Assembly (NCBI GenBank): GCA_963920635.1
Contig: OY987298.1
Coordinates: 142,884,257 to 142,948,256 of the forward strand
From: Pseudeuparius sepicola
Lineage: Eukaryota > Arthropoda > Insecta > Coleoptera > Anthribidae
DNA: 64,000 nucleotides
Direction of reading: 5' to 3'
A program made the translations under genes and the position numbers. This document shows positions 12,302 to 23,970 of the stretch, one piece after another (within the stretch, counting starts at the first letter, position 1; each line of letters starts with the position of its first letter). Below the pieces are notes generated by a model. That model saw nothing but the letters and a program-made list of their open reading frames with translations, ran no database searches and was not told the origin of the DNA.

Positions 12302-12469
12302 TGTTAGTATGATGTATGTATTAATTATGTATGTATGTATGTATGTATGTATGTATGGGTGTATGTATGTATGTATGTATGTATGTATGTATGTATGTAT
12401 GTATGTATGTATGTATGTATGTATGTATGTATGTATGTATGTATGTATGTATGTATGTATGTATGTGTG

Positions 12470-12503
<34 letters not shown>

Positions 12504-12561
12504 TGTATGTATGCATGTATGTAAGTACGTACGTACGTACGTACGTACATGCATACATACA

Positions 12562-12595
<34 letters not shown>

Positions 12596-12747
12596 CACAC
12601 ATACATACATACATACATACATACATACATACATACATACATACATACATACATACATACATACATACATACATACATACATACATACATACACCCATAC
12701 ATACATACATACATACATACATAATTAATACATACATCATACTAACA
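12302..12747. repeat. Mirrored GTAT / ATAC microsatellite palindrome
   Basis: About 200 bp of GTAT repeats are followed by about 200 bp of ATAC repeats around a central run of ACGT. Interruptions are mirrored: TATGGGTGTA on the left meets TACACCCATA on the right, GTGTATATATG meets CATATATACAC, and the outer TGTTAGTATGATG meets CATCATACTAACA. It is therefore a true inverted duplication that has since gained or lost a few units, not two independent arrays. All open frames across it are Tyr/Val/Cys or His/Thr/Ile repeats and are artefacts. Confidence 0.9.
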
Positions 12748-12816
12748 TACATCATACGTACGTACGTATGTAAGTACGTACGTACGTATGTATGTATGTA
12801 CGTGTGTACTTGCAAA

Positions 12817-13240
12817 CTGAATTAGAACCACTTCTTAACATCCGATTGAGCTGAAATTTTGCATACACCTTTAGTTCTGGTGACAATACAATATGCAATA
12901 CTCAATATTGTAGTACTTTCAAAATGGCCGTCGCCACAAGATAGCAGATGATGTATTTATTGTTAACCCCCTTAGTATGGGTAACAAATGGAAAAGCTTG
13001 AAGAGTAGAAAACGATTAAGTTAGTGACATCCCACAATCACACTAAATTCAGTATGGCCGTCGCTCCAAGATGGCGGATTATATTTTTTCTCTTCAACCT
13101 CCTTAATATGGGTATCAAATGAAAGAGTTTGACGAGTACAAAATAATAAGATTATTGTCGTCATACTGGCCTACTAAATTCAATATAGCGTATGCCCCAA
13201 GGTGGCGGACAAATTTTCTTTACTACCTACCCTCCTAATA
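12817..13240 (+). repeat. ~105-bp minisatellite, GGCCGTCGC-CAAGATGGCGGA type
   Basis: Three imperfect units each contain ATGGCCGTCGC, AAGATGGCGG and a segment around ACCTCCTTAATATGGGTA. A related array lies in reverse orientation at 53215-53700, and both arrays join a repeat containing ACTTGCCCTGTTAGTATG (12295; reverse complement at 53720). Microsatellite plus minisatellite inside one dispersed unit recalls Helitron-derived or mini-me-like elements, but I see no diagnostic Helitron ends. Confidence 0.75.
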
Positions 13241-13806
13241 ATGGGAATCAGATAGGTACTAAAAACCACAAAATAAAATAAAAGGTAAAAAACCTTCTTA
13301 AAAATAAGCTTTTACTTAAGCCATGTACTAAAATGAATAAAATAAAAAATAAAAGATAAAAAACCTTTTTAAAAACGACAGGTCAAAGACTCATCGAAAA
13401 GCCTTCGTTCCCAAGATACAGGGTGGCAAAATTTTCAAAAATATTATCTCTTTATTTTTGAGTCGTTTGACATACTTTATAACGAAATTTTGCAGAAAAG
13501 ATACATGCATAAATAGCGTGAGACATGTTAATGTCGACTTTCCAACCCGATCAGTGGCAGAGGATATGGGTAGATATTTAGGCAAATTTTACTAAGAAAA
13601 ATGTTCAGACCCGGGAACAAACCTGCTATCGCCTAAATGTGTATATGAAGATTTTCTTTATTTTACGGCATAACATATTTTGTTGTGTACCTATATTGAG
13701 GCCAGGAAAAATTATTTTTGGCGATTTTAATAATAATTCAATTTTTTTGTCTTCTGATTTTTTTATATGCGAGTTGTAATATCTATATTTTTGTTTGACA
13801 TTTCAG

Positions 13807-13959
13807 TGTGCCACCAAGTGACCTGCTACTTCGTTTGGGCGAACACGACCTATCCACAGAAGCAGAACCTCATCTTCATCAAGAAAGAAGGGTACAAATA
13901 GTGGCATCTCACCCACAGTTTGATCCCAGAACTTTCGAATATGATCTAGCATTACTAAG
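13807..13959 (+). CDS. Sb: Stubble-like serine protease: exon with catalytic Asp
   Basis: Second visible exon, 12.0 kb after the previous one. The acceptor TTTCAG ends at 13806; the donor is AG|GTAAGA at 13960. Joined in phase it reads NVPPSDLLLRLGEHDLS and continues to FEYDLALLR, where the Asp of YDLALL is the triad Asp. The LRLGEHDLS and YDLALL blocks have the usual S1A spacing from the His exon. Phase 2 is kept at both ends. No stops or frameshifts. The intron before it is filled with foldbacks and microsatellite, and a CAGGGTGGC foldback-type end lies at about 13417. Confidence 0.92.
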
Positions 13960-14393
13960 GTAAGATTACACTTTTTCAGAATACACACATTATAATTTGA
14001 AACAGACGAATGGTGCAGATTTATTGCACCTAAGTTGGAATTTTCACACAATCTGTTAGGTACATACCTAAACTTTTTTCGGAGAACCCGAATCTAGCTT
14101 CAGAATAGACAATCGAAAAGAACGAAAACCTGTTTTTTTACAATTCTCATTTACAATTACTTCCGGTTCAACATGAAGTAAATAAATATTTTTATAAATT
14201 ATTAATTCTCAGTAGATATCCCTCAAAATTACTATTATTACTATTACTTAGGTACTATTATTACTATTATTAAAATCATTATTTTAATGATAGATGGGTG
14301 TTTCTAAATTATGGTACCAAAGTAATACCTAATGTGACAGAAAAGAAATGTCATTTTGGACAAAAGCGGATCCGAAATGCTAATAAAATGTTA

Positions 14394-15108
14394 CAGGGTG
14401 TACAGTTTGAAAAACATATTTTCGCAATAACTTGTACAGAAGTTATGCAATTTAAATGAAACATCTTTTCATTTTGCAACAAAAGAGTACTCTTGTTCCA
14501 AAACGGCAAAATCAACCGTTTGGTTGAAATCGGCAAAATGTTCCCAAAACAGCTGTTAAGTGTTAACTCCAGTACGTTAAATATTAAGAAAAAATGCTAA
14601 ATGGGCAATGGGTTTATCATTGATTTTCTTGAAATAGGGTGTCAAAATTTTGTCGAGTTCAATCCATTCCATTTTGAAAGCGAAAATTTTGTTCTACATA
14701 GTGGAATTTTTGTCACTTTAAATGGTACAGTTGATCTGTAACATTTGAAAGCGGTAGTAGAACATTTTATTTTTCAAATTTTGGAGTTAACAGGTGTTTT
14801 GGGGCACATTTTGCCTATTTCAACGCAAACGGTTGATTTTATCGTTATGTTGCAAAATGGAAAGATGCACTATGAAGCTGCAAGACCAAAAAGATAACTT
14901 CAAAAAAGTTACGAGTACAAAACCCATTGTGCTACCCGCCCCTCAGCCTCTGGGTGATGGGAATATCGTTTCTACACTAAATTGTTGCACTTCAGCGACT
15001 AAAGGACTGCATTTCATTTAAATTGCACAACTTCTGTAGAACTTATTGTTTTATTTATATTGTATAAATATGTTTTTCAAACTGTATCTACCTACCTTTA
15101 TCACCCTG
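14394..15108. mobile_element. 715-bp foldback
   Basis: Begins CAGGGTGTACAGTTTGAAAA and ends with TTTTCAAACTGTATC...CACCCTG in inverted form; TA at the left, TG in place of TA at the right. The arms pair over the TTAAATTGCACAACTTCTGTA block. A GC-richer core (about 14880-15010) has a 75-codon open frame with no family resemblance I know. Confidence 0.8.
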
Positions 15109-15199
15109 TGACCTTTTAATTTTGCATTTTCTAACCCATGTTCATAGGAATCTTTTTGTTTTAAATAACACTTTCTACCTGTAGCATTACGTGGACATC

Positions 15200-15490
15200 A
15201 TAATTTAGAAACATCCTGTATAATATTACAGGGATATCTCTTACCGTTTTCGAGGTATTCGCATGTTTTCCCGGTTGGCATTGAATAAGGAAGCGTCTTG
15301 TTACAACTAAAAGGATAAAACAAATTCTCCATGGCCTATTTATCAAAGCTGAGCAGTGCAGTTGATGTATTAAAAAGCAAAAATATGAAGTCATGGTCTA
15401 CTAGTTAGTATATTTTTATTCCGCGACAACCAGGGAAACAGTCAAATATCTCAAAAACGGCAAGAGATAACCGTATAATGTTACATATCA
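15200..15490. repeat. Short inverted repeat
   Basis: TACAGGGATATCTCTTACCG at about 15228 and the inverted CGGCAAGAGATAACCGTATA at about 15460 bracket non-coding sequence. It resembles the palindromic MITEs elsewhere, but the ends are worn. Confidence 0.5.
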
Positions 15491-16059
15491 CTGAAAAGGT
15501 AATTTTAAGGACTATTTAATGGTATTTTAATCTACATGAAAGTAAAAATTTCTAAAAATATTCATTTACTTCCGGTTAAAAAGGAATAATATTCAAAGAT
15601 CATAAATGAGCGATGTGGCTGATTTTTTGTTTAAATATGGACAATATAATAGAATACTTTGGGGTTCATTTGGGTTTCCGAAAAGATAAAATTTTAAAAC
15701 ATCAATAGACACTTGGATTGCTAGTGACTAACTGAATATAAAAATACGAGGAAATATTGATAAAAAAATACTTGTAATGATATAAACGATATAACGATAT
15801 AAATTATTATTATTATTATACCACAACAAAATGGTAACGATTTGTCTAAAATACTATGGTTTAAATAATATTGTCCTGGAAAAAAACACCAGCCACCATT
15901 TTCTTAAAACATATTATGACTTGGAGTCTCGTCCATATGGCTAACTGGTGTAGCTATAGATATAATGAAAGCATTAGATAAAATACTATTCTTCTAACTT
16001 TTCATTAAAATTTCTTTAACCACAACTTACCTACCATTCAATTTCACGTTGGACTTGAT
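15491..16059. other. Intronic sequence, nothing recognised
   Basis: AT-rich sequence with a short TTA/TTATTA run at about 15803. No exon or transposon end that I can support. Confidence 0.4.
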
Positions 16060-17760
16060 GACGTCACCGTCATACTATGTATGGGTTTGGACTGAACCAA
16101 CACCATATTAAAGCGCTGCTTCAAGAGATCGTCATTCGCCAGTGTGGCGCACACGACGAAAAAAAGGCAGGGTGGTTTAATGTTAAAACACCATTGTCGC
16201 AGAATCTTTTATAAAATAAAAACATGTGTTTTACTATGAATTTAATATCCAAAATTAAATAAATTCATTATTTGTTATGTCCCTTTAATAATTTGGCAAG
16301 TTTATAGGGCATACCTATTTCCATTCATTTTTTTAAAGAAAAGCCAGTCTAAAAGGCAAGCAAGAGTATTTTAGTACCTTTTAGTTTGAAATGAAGTCCA
16401 TGGCTAGTTGTAGTGTAAGTAAAGAACGCATTTGATTTTTCAGTTACTTCTTTATTTAGTGGACCATTAGTTCGTTTTGGGGATTTAAACAAATTTTTCT
16501 CTTTTCATTCTTGCATAGGATACAAAATACTCTTCCAAAATATAATATCTAGAATTCCCGCTTCTTCAACTGGATGAATAGATAATCCCATAATTTCAAA
16601 ATAGTGTTATTCTTCTGCAATTCACGTAGTAGTCTGCGTATACGATTCTCCTTTATGTGCATGTTAATATGACAAAGCTACGAAATATTTGACCGCAAAG
16701 AGTAAATGGTATAATAAAGCTTGATATTTAAAATATGAGACATTCTAAAAGTTAGAAACTGGAGAGTGTTGTACCTGACAATTTCAATTTTACGTGATTA
16801 AACGTAACCACTTTGAAATCAGTAAGTTTTATGGTTTTATTTATTCGAATTTAGTTGTATCTAGGCAGGCAAATAAGAAATAATTGGCATTTACGAAAAT
16901 TTTACCGGTAGCTTTCTAAACGCACCAAAACCCCTTAAAAAATGTGACTTTCACTCTCGTAGATTATTATCCGTGTTGTAAAACCAGGAGCTATATATGT
17001 AAACAATCATTTTAAAGTGTTTTTTACCAAATTTACCAAGTTGGCACCTTGAAATTTGAATTTGGCGCCTTAGGCTCACCTCCCTTGGATGTCTCATCGC
17101 TTTCAGCTGGCGGGCCTTGTTATTGCGACGGTGCCGCTCCAATCCGCAAACAACAATGAAATATGACATCATCCTCGGTACGATATGTCATACCTGGACC
17201 AATACTATATTAAAGACCTGTGCATAGCGCTGTTTCAAGCGATCGCCACTGGCGCCACACAACGAAACAAATAATTTACACGGTGGTTTAATGTTAAAAC
17301 AGCATTGTTGCGGAATCTTTATGTTACGAATTTAATATTCAAAATAAAATAAAATATTTGTTTGTTAGGTATGTCCTTCTAATTTGACAAGTTCACATGG
17401 CATATTTCCATACATTTTCTTGAGAAAAGCTAGTCTAGATAACAAACAATAGTATTTTGGTAGATTCCTTTTGGGTTGAAAATTTATCTAATGGTCTGTG
17501 CATACCATTTTCTTCATTTGCGTGGAAATTTCATGTTATCACAAACAAATGTACGTATAAAATCGGTGTTAATAGGATAAAACTGCCAAATACTGAATAA
17601 CGCAAAGAAAATTCGTTACCGTAAAAAGAAGGTAAATCGTAACAAAGCTGAATATTTAAAATTATATTATTATAATAAGTCGCCATTTTTTTTCCTCGAG
17701 TAGCGCCACCCCAGTCCGTAAACAACAATAAAATATGACGTCTTTAACATAGTGTCGGTC
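16060..17760. repeat. Two direct copies of a dispersed repeat around a shared middle
   Basis: The segment from about 16060 to 16440 (GGTGGTTTAATGTTAAAACA, then AAAGCCAGTCTA) recurs as a diverged direct copy at about 17180-17490. The stretch between (16740-17130) matches the reverse complement of 42780-43130, including the GGCACC(A/G)TCGCAATAACAAG motif. The outer right part shares GTAAACAACAATAAAATATG and a nearby TCGGTCCAGG motif with 29635 and 55860. I read it as old copies of one non-autonomous transposon family. Confidence 0.65.
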
Positions 17761-18102
17761 CAGGTCATACTGACGTCCCAACTAACTTACCACAGTTTTT
17801 AAAATAACCAAAACGTTTTTATGTGACTTGAAAATGATTATGGAAAATTTCAAATTTGACTTAATGAACACGTCAAATATTAATGACAAAGTAAAATAAC
17901 TAGATGTCCACAAAACAAAAAAAACACAAGTTTTCAAATCCTATTGAATCCACTCTCCAATGGGAAGTTTTAACTAACACCTACCCACATAGTACAAAGT
18001 TATCATAGCTTACATAGCTCCCACTATAATCCCATATCGGTTAAAATACAATATAGCTTTATCGCTCCAATTACTGGCCCTCATCCTGCGCGTCCCTTTC
18101 AG

Positions 18103-18218
18103 GTTTTACGAGCCGGTGCAATTCCAGCCGAATATACTGCCGGTTTGCGTGCCGCAAACCGATGAAAATTTCGTGGGCCGGACCGCCTACGTAACCGGAT
18201 GGGGACGTCTCTACGAAG
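18103..18218 (+). CDS. Sb: Stubble-like serine protease: exon with VTGWGRL
   Basis: Third visible exon. The acceptor CTTTCAG ends at 18102; the donor is G|GTAAGA at 18219, leaving phase 1. It reads FYEPVQFQPNILPVCVPQTD and continues NFVGRTAYVTGWGRLYE. The Cys in LPVCVP is the expected partner of the Cys upstream of the activation site, and the TGWGR block is the conserved strand after it. GC-richer than its intron surroundings, as expected for constrained coding sequence. No defects. Confidence 0.92.
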
Positions 18219-18630
18219 GTAAGAAAATTGCCGCAAAAAGAACGATAAAAATATGAAAAATTGGTATGATAATGTAGACTAGAAGTCGTCCGGGGAAAGG
18301 TACATTATAAGGGCATTGCCCCCGAGTTTTTTTTTTGTATGGGAAATGAATTATGTCACGTTCATAAACGGGGACCTTCAGATTACAGTACTAACGAGGT
18401 GACACTCATATTTCGTTAGCAGTAGAGTTCCTGGAATGGGAGAGTAATGGACAGTAATGTCACTTTTTAACAGAAAAATAGTATATTTCATTACGAGTCT
18501 GGAAATAAAGATTTTTCCGTGCGCGCGTGACAAATTCCCGTGTGAGGCGCAGCCGAACACGCCAAGTCATGCAAGCGATATTTTTTATTATACTTCTTTG
18601 AAAATGGAAACTTAATAGTTATTTATGTAC

Positions 18631-18742
18631 CAAGGCACTGAAGTTCAACTTTTTATAACTCATGTGGAATTTAGTTGCCGAGGCCTCTGGCCGAGGCAAA
18701 TAAACCACATGAGTCATAAAAAGAACTTCAGTGCCGAGGTAC
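18631..18742. repeat. Palindrome GCACTGAAGTTC / GAACTTCAGTGC
   Basis: AAGGCACTGAAGTTC and ACTCATGTGG at the left return inverted as CCACATGAGT and GAACTTCAGTGC at the right. A diverged copy lies at about 20972-21065 (GGCACTTGCGAAGTTC, then CCACATGGCATAC). In both places a 5S-rRNA-like fragment follows about 35-60 bp later, so palindrome and 5S fragment are one composite repeat. Confidence 0.75.
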
Positions 18743-18800
18743 ATATTATATTTTTTTGAAATCGGAAAAAATGTTTTATTAGGCAAGAAAATAATAATAA

Positions 18801-18856
18801 GGGATCACCCGTCCATGAACCGACTACGCGCGGCGTTGCTTGACTTTGACGATCGC
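18801..18856 (-). pseudogene. 5S rRNA-like fragment, antisense
   Basis: Read on the minus strand, GCGATCGTCAAAGTCAAGCA followed by CGCGCGTAGTCGGTTCATGG and ACGGGTGATCCC follows the middle of eukaryotic 5S rRNA: GATC, a (A/G)AAGT(T/C)AAGCA box A region, and GGATGGGTGACC box C. The 5' and 3' thirds of 5S are absent. It belongs to a dispersed repeat (second copy 21099-21154), so a 5S-derived SINE or pseudogene is likelier than a functional gene. Confidence 0.6.
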
Positions 18857-18889
18857 TCTACCTAGGTCAACTAAGACAAGACACGGCAT

Positions 18890-20964
18890 CTTCGTACAGA
18901 AAAACCAAACTGCTGCTTCTTGTGCAGCCTACACAACAAATATACTGATATCCAAATTTACTAAAATATGTATGCTGAAGGATTGCGCTTCTATAGGAAA
19001 CAATTTCGCAATGTGTACGAAAAGTTAAATGGGCCTTTATCGGCCGGGTTTTGAATATTTGGTCACTTTTGACGGGCGATTTCTCCGCGTCTGACGTTTG
19101 ATGTTTACATCTCGCCAAGGCCTACTTATTGAAAAAATCGTACAATAATGTAGCCCATTATTGTACAATTTCTGTGCTTTTAATGACGATTTTGGGACAC
19201 TTTACTGCCGATTTCAAGAAAAACATTTTATCGGCATATTATAATAAATTTAATTGACAAAAAATAAACAATGCAGACAATAATATAGTATGTTTGATGC
19301 AATAATATAGTATGTATGATGCGTCTCCATGGTTACTCTCAAATTATTTCAAAGGTGCTTTGTTGTAAATTAGTTATTGTCAGATAAGGTGAATAAAATG
19401 TCAAAAATATTACAGAAATGTATCTAAATATTGAAACACTTCGAATTAAAATACAAAATAGGTACATGTTAAATATCAGAGAGCATATAGAGTTTCTTAA
19501 ATTTAGTTTACTTTGCTGTATATTTCTATTTTAAAGCCATATATTCGGTATTTTTATTCAGCGCACGGAAAGTTCTTTCGTGAGCTGTTTCCGTGCGCTA
19601 GCTCAAATAATTTTCCAAAAATCACATCAATTTGATGGATGAAAAATAATTTGGGATAGATTTCATGGGCGTAGCACAGGAATATCTATATGTATTAACG
19701 TTGGTCCATGATACACACGCGCCACCTATGAGATGAGGAATATACTAAAATTAAAAATTAAAGCTGGGATTTAGGGTGATTATTTTTGCCGCGAATTTGC
19801 GAAAAACGCTCGCCAACAACTATCAATAGATTAAAGGATTTTTTTTGGATGGGATGGGATAATTTTGATTTAACAAGGTTGACTACTATTTCTTCACAAG
19901 TCACCCAAAAACTCAGAGACAAGTGCTTATCTGGAACGGAATTTCCGCTAGTTGAAAAATATTGAAAATCGTAATTTTATTATTGATATAATGCTTCATC
20001 GTGGTAATTAACAAAACAATTTTGTTACGTCATTATCTACAAGAGAAACATTTTTTCACTATACAAACTTTACGCATCGATGAAAACATCCAATTTGAAA
20101 ACATCCAATTTTTCCCACCAAAAATGGTCCTGTTTAATTGATGCTTGTTGATTACGAAAGCCCTCTTGTTGGCCCTTTTATATTGTCTGTTGTCTGAGCG
20201 TGTACCTGAATTTTTAACAGCTTCGTTAAATTTTCCCCCTCGGTATAAGTTTATGTTTTGTTCGATGCTCTGATGAGCAGTTTGGAAAAAATATGAAATT
20301 GTTATTTTCCTAAAAGAGGCTCTTTTGAGGGTAAAACTACGTTCTCGCTTTTGAAATTAATGGGCCTTTTTCACTAGGGTAAAAATTAGGTCGTTTGTGT
20401 GGTCAAAAGGAGAACATGTATTCAGTACTTGTATGTAGTGGCACTGAGAAGACCATCTTCTCAAATATGTCAAATGGAGCTCAACTTTAAACGGTAATTA
20501 ATCCATTGTAGATCAGTGTGGATCTTCTTTCTTTCTCTTTTAAATTAATTCATAGTTCACTTCATAGTTTTTCTGAACGTATCTTATCTTATCGCGTGTG
20601 TGAAAAATTACGTAAAAGTTGGGCTCCATTTGACATATTTGACAAGATGGACTCTCTGTATTCTGTGGCAGTAAAGCCCGATTTTCCATTATGGGCAAAC
20701 AAGTTGTTCCCTGTTACAGTAATAATTACCATTGACATTTCCATTATCATTCTATTAAGCATAAAAGCATATGCACTGGAATTATTATTTTTCCCAAGGT
20801 TTTCATAGCCTATAAAACAAAACACTGCTTGTAACACCAATGTTATTAGATTTTATGCTATACAACTTAAAAAAATACGAAATCTAACATTTCTTTCGCT
20901 GTCGGCAACCTCCTCTTAAATTATTTTGCCTAGTAAAATTTCTTTTTTCCGATTAAAAAAACTA
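18890..20964. other. Intronic sequence with minor inverted repeats
   Basis: No exon was found. Near 19561-19600 GCGCACGGAAA pairs with TTTCCGTGCGC, and TTTTCCGTGCGC also occurs at about 18508. A direct repeat AATATAGTATGT(T/A)TGATG occurs twice near 19283-19320. The 96-codon open frame at 20518-20808 is in AT-rich, low-complexity sequence and is not supported as a gene. Confidence 0.4.
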
Positions 20965-21098
20965 TAATGTGTACAAAGGCACTTGCGAAGTTCAACTCTT
21001 TCTAATGAATGTGGGATTTAGTTGTAGAGGCCTGCAAGGCCGAGGCAGATAAACCACATGGCATACAAATAACTATTATTGGGCAAAATAATTTAAAG

Positions 21099-21154
21099 AG
21101 GGGTCACCCATCCATGGGCCGACCGCGCGTGCCGTTGCTTCGCTTCTATATCGC
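21099..21154 (-). pseudogene. 5S rRNA-like fragment, antisense (second copy)
   Basis: Minus strand: GCGATATAGAAGCGAAGCAA, then CGGCACGCGCGGTCGG and CCATGGATGGGTGACCCC. The 12-mer GGATGGGTGACC equals the 5S box C consensus. Same arrangement behind the same palindrome as at 18801-18856, about 2.3 kb apart in direct orientation and clearly diverged. Fragmentary, so not a working 5S gene. Confidence 0.6.
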
Positions 21155-21179
21155 TCTACCTAGATCGAGCCCGATGGAC

Positions 21180-22169
21180 TCTATCATGCAACTGTTCGTC
21201 CGACGTTTCCAGGCCAATCTCTTGAATTATACATAGAAAATATTATGGTTTCTACAAACCTCTCATGGTGACTCAGAATTGGCTGATAAAAGTCATTTAT
21301 ACAACAAAAATTACACTTATACATCATACTTCTTGTTTTCTGAGAGCGGTATCCTAGATCTACGTCAGCTATTCCTGTGGTCAGTTTAAAAATAAAAACA
21401 AATTTAAACAAAATAATACACAAAGATCTTTCACATAATAATATATCTGTCCTTTGGTGTATCCCATATGAAATCCAAAATTTAAGTTCAGTAAATATGT
21501 TTAAAGTAAGATATCGAAATTGATATTTTTTTAACCAAGAAATTTAGCATACAGACTAATCAACAGAGAGAACACTATTATCTTGAAAATTTTAGTCGCG
21601 TTTCCATTTTATGTCTTCATTCCCCTTTTTATGTGACACTGATATTTATTATAACGTTTATTTTAATACTATGTAAAAAACTGTCATCAAACTCACCTAC
21701 AAGTTTTATACCTTTCATCTGATGTTCTGTCCTATGCAAACATATTTTGTAATTTGTAAGTTTATATATAAATAAATTAAATAATTTATTATTATAAACT
21801 GACCAAAATACGTAACTGAAAGATTGCGAAGAGTACGTCATGGAATTCCATAATAATTTTTAAAGTTTCAAAATAATTCTTGCCTAGCGGAAAGCCCTTC
21901 CCAGATGAGCACCTGATTTTTATGGATTATATTTTCTGTTTTTTTGTCGCAATATTCCAGCTATAGAAAATGGTTTTTATCTTCTACTAGTAAGCTTCTG
22001 GAACTAGTAAGTTTTTATGTTGGACTAGGAAGCTCTAGCTCTGGTAAACTCATGTTCTGTGCCAATGTCACTATGAAATATACGAAATTAGAAATGGACA
22101 GGAGAAAGCAAAATTCTAGCTATGCTAATTTTTCACTTTATTAACAAATAATTTTGTTATATTCTTCAG
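21180..22169. other. Intronic sequence, nothing recognised
   Basis: AT-rich intron leading to the fourth visible protease exon. Open frames here are short and lack coding signature. Confidence 0.4.
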
Positions 22170-22337
22170 ACGGCCCGCTACCCAGCATTCTTCAAGAAGT
22201 CTCAGTACCTGTCATCAACAACAGCGTATGCGAATCCATGTACAGATCAGCAGGGTATATAGAACACATACCCCACATCTTTATATGTGCTGGATGGAGA
22301 AGAGGAGGATTTGACTCGTGCGAAGGAGACTCTGGAG
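22170..22337 (+). CDS. Sb: Stubble-like serine protease: exon with S1 Asp and catalytic Ser
   Basis: Fourth visible exon. The acceptor ATTCTTCAG ends at 22169. It reads DGPLPSILQEVSVPVINN, then PHIFICAGW, then FDSCEGDSG. The Asp in FDSC is the S1-pocket Asp that gives trypsin-like Arg/Lys preference and the Ser in GDSGG is the nucleophile. To join the last exon in phase 1 the donor must be G|GTCGGT at 22338, a weak site. A stronger-looking GGTAAT begins 3 nt later, but its use (exon to 22341) would shift the frame. The LPSILQEVSVP and IP-x-IFICAG blocks are the strongest link to Stubble. A 1.6-kb foldback starts only 43 bp after the splice site. Confidence 0.9.
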
Positions 22338-22380
22338 GTCGGTAATATTAAAAAAGTGCCAATAACAAATGTAAAACGTA

Positions 22381-23970
22381 CAGTGTCCTCCAAAAAATTC
22401 GCACCATATGGGGTTGGTTCCTTTTGCTTGAAAAAATATGAAAAATGACACTCTCAAACGTGGTCAAGTAACTTTCGTTATGTCAAAAATAAAATTTAAA
22501 AAAATATATCGCCAAAACTGGGCTTATTTGTTAAAATATCAAAAAGTTTTACTTGAAAAAGTTGTTTCCTTTTCAATTTCATGCAAGTGACCCAAATTGT
22601 AACCCTTTAATAAAATAATTAGTTTTTTTAACTTGTAACTTCGTAAAAACTATTTTATATCAGCTTTCTCATTCTGTTAACTTTTTATTATTAATTACCT
22701 AAAGAAAATTATATTAGCGCTTTAAAATTCTGTTATGTTTGCTGCAAAGTTGATGTACCGTCTAGCATTTATAGTATAAATTTAGCGGCATTACGTTTTC
22801 CAGATCTAAATTGATTCGAAAATAATAATACATTAAAATATCATCAAACTGTTTTACGTATCTAAGCAAAATTCTTGACTTTTATGGAACAAATAATTAT
22901 TACCTTCCAGTTTAATTTCACATTAATCGATATTAATGAGTAGGCGATGGAGATAATTGAAGCAATTGTTTTTATTTTACAGTTTAATAATCTTGAAACG
23001 GAGAATGATAAATATGTTGACTGTACAAAACAAAATTGAAATTGTTTTAATATGTGGGGAAAATATGACATATCGGCAAGTTGCAGAAATTTTTAATGTA
23101 CGACATCCGGAAAAAAATGAACATAACTCAACTATGAGTAGAATTTTAGTAAAATTTAAAAGTACAGGTTCAGTTTTAAATAATTTTAAAAACTGTATTT
23201 TTAAATATTACTAAAATTCTACTCATAGTCGAGTTATGTACATTTTTTCTGGATGTCGATTAAAAATTTCAGTCACTTGTGGATATGTTATTTTCTCCAC
23301 ATATTTAAAACAAAAAAAGTTAACATTTGTACCTTCCTCCGTTTCAAGCGTATTGAACTGTCAAATAAAAACAATTGCTTCAATGCTCTCCATGATCCAC
23401 TCGTCAATATCGTTTAACGTGAAATTACACTTAAAGGTAATAATTATTTGTTCCATAAAAGTCAAGAATTTTGCTTAGATACGTAAAATAGTTTATATTA
23501 TTTTGGCATCAATTTAGAACTTTGCAGCAAATTAAAGCGTTAATATCATTTTCTTTTTAAAAATATCTATTCTTATCGGTAATTAATAATAAAAAGTTAA
23601 TAGAATGAGAAAACTAGTGATATGACATAATTTTTACGAAGTTACATGTTCTTAAAATTTTCAGAAATTTCATAAATATTAAAAAACTAAATCTTCTATT
23701 AGAGCATTCAAATTTGGTACACTTACATAAAATTGAGAAAGAAACAACTTTTTCAAGTAAAACTTTTTGATAGGTACTTTAGCAAATAAACCCGTTTTTG
23801 TCGATATATTTTTTAAACGTCATTTTTGACAGATAAAGGTCACGTGACCACGTTTGAGTTTGTCATTTTCCATATTTTTTCAAGCAAATGGTAACCACAA
23901 AATTAAATTTAAAAATAAAACAATAATTAAAAATTTCTCCCCTATGGTGCGAACTTTTTGGAGGACACTG
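22381..23970. mobile_element. 1.6-kb foldback with CAGTGTCCTCCAAAAA ends and transposase N-terminus in the arms
   Basis: CAGTGTCCTCCAAAAAATTC at the left and the inverted GAACTTTTTGGAGGACACTG at the right, TA on both sides. The arms are reverse complements for most of their length, and both carry the same helix-turn-helix coding piece, pointing toward each other. The element fills nearly the whole 1.8-kb last intron of the protease gene. Confidence 0.92.
23011..23200 (+). pseudogene. Mariner-type transposase N-terminal HTH (DUF4817-like)
   Basis: Reads MLTVQNKIEIVLICGEN, then TYRQVAEIFN, MSRILVKFKSTGSV. This is the N-terminal helix-turn-helix DNA-binding region common in insect mariner-type transposases, with the usual start and spacing. 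It then runs into the palindrome centre, so no catalytic domain follows. A mirror copy lies on the minus strand at about 23215-23330. Truncated, not functional. Confidence 0.75.

Noticed and set aside
12266..12825. Six long open frames (up to 164 codons) on both strands
   Set aside because: They read through the GTAT/ATAC microsatellite and encode only Tyr-Val-Cys-Met or His-Thr-Tyr-Ile repeats.
18801..18856. Working 5S rRNA gene
   Set aside because: Only the central third of 5S is present and it is embedded in a dispersed repeat.
20518..20840. 96- and 83-codon open frames on opposite strands
   Set aside because: They overlap each other, sit in intron sequence and lack splice context or family resemblance.
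22338..22343. GGTAAT as the true exon 4 donor
   Set aside because: It looks stronger than GTCGGT but leaves the wrong phase for the terminal exon and would break the conserved GDSGGP.
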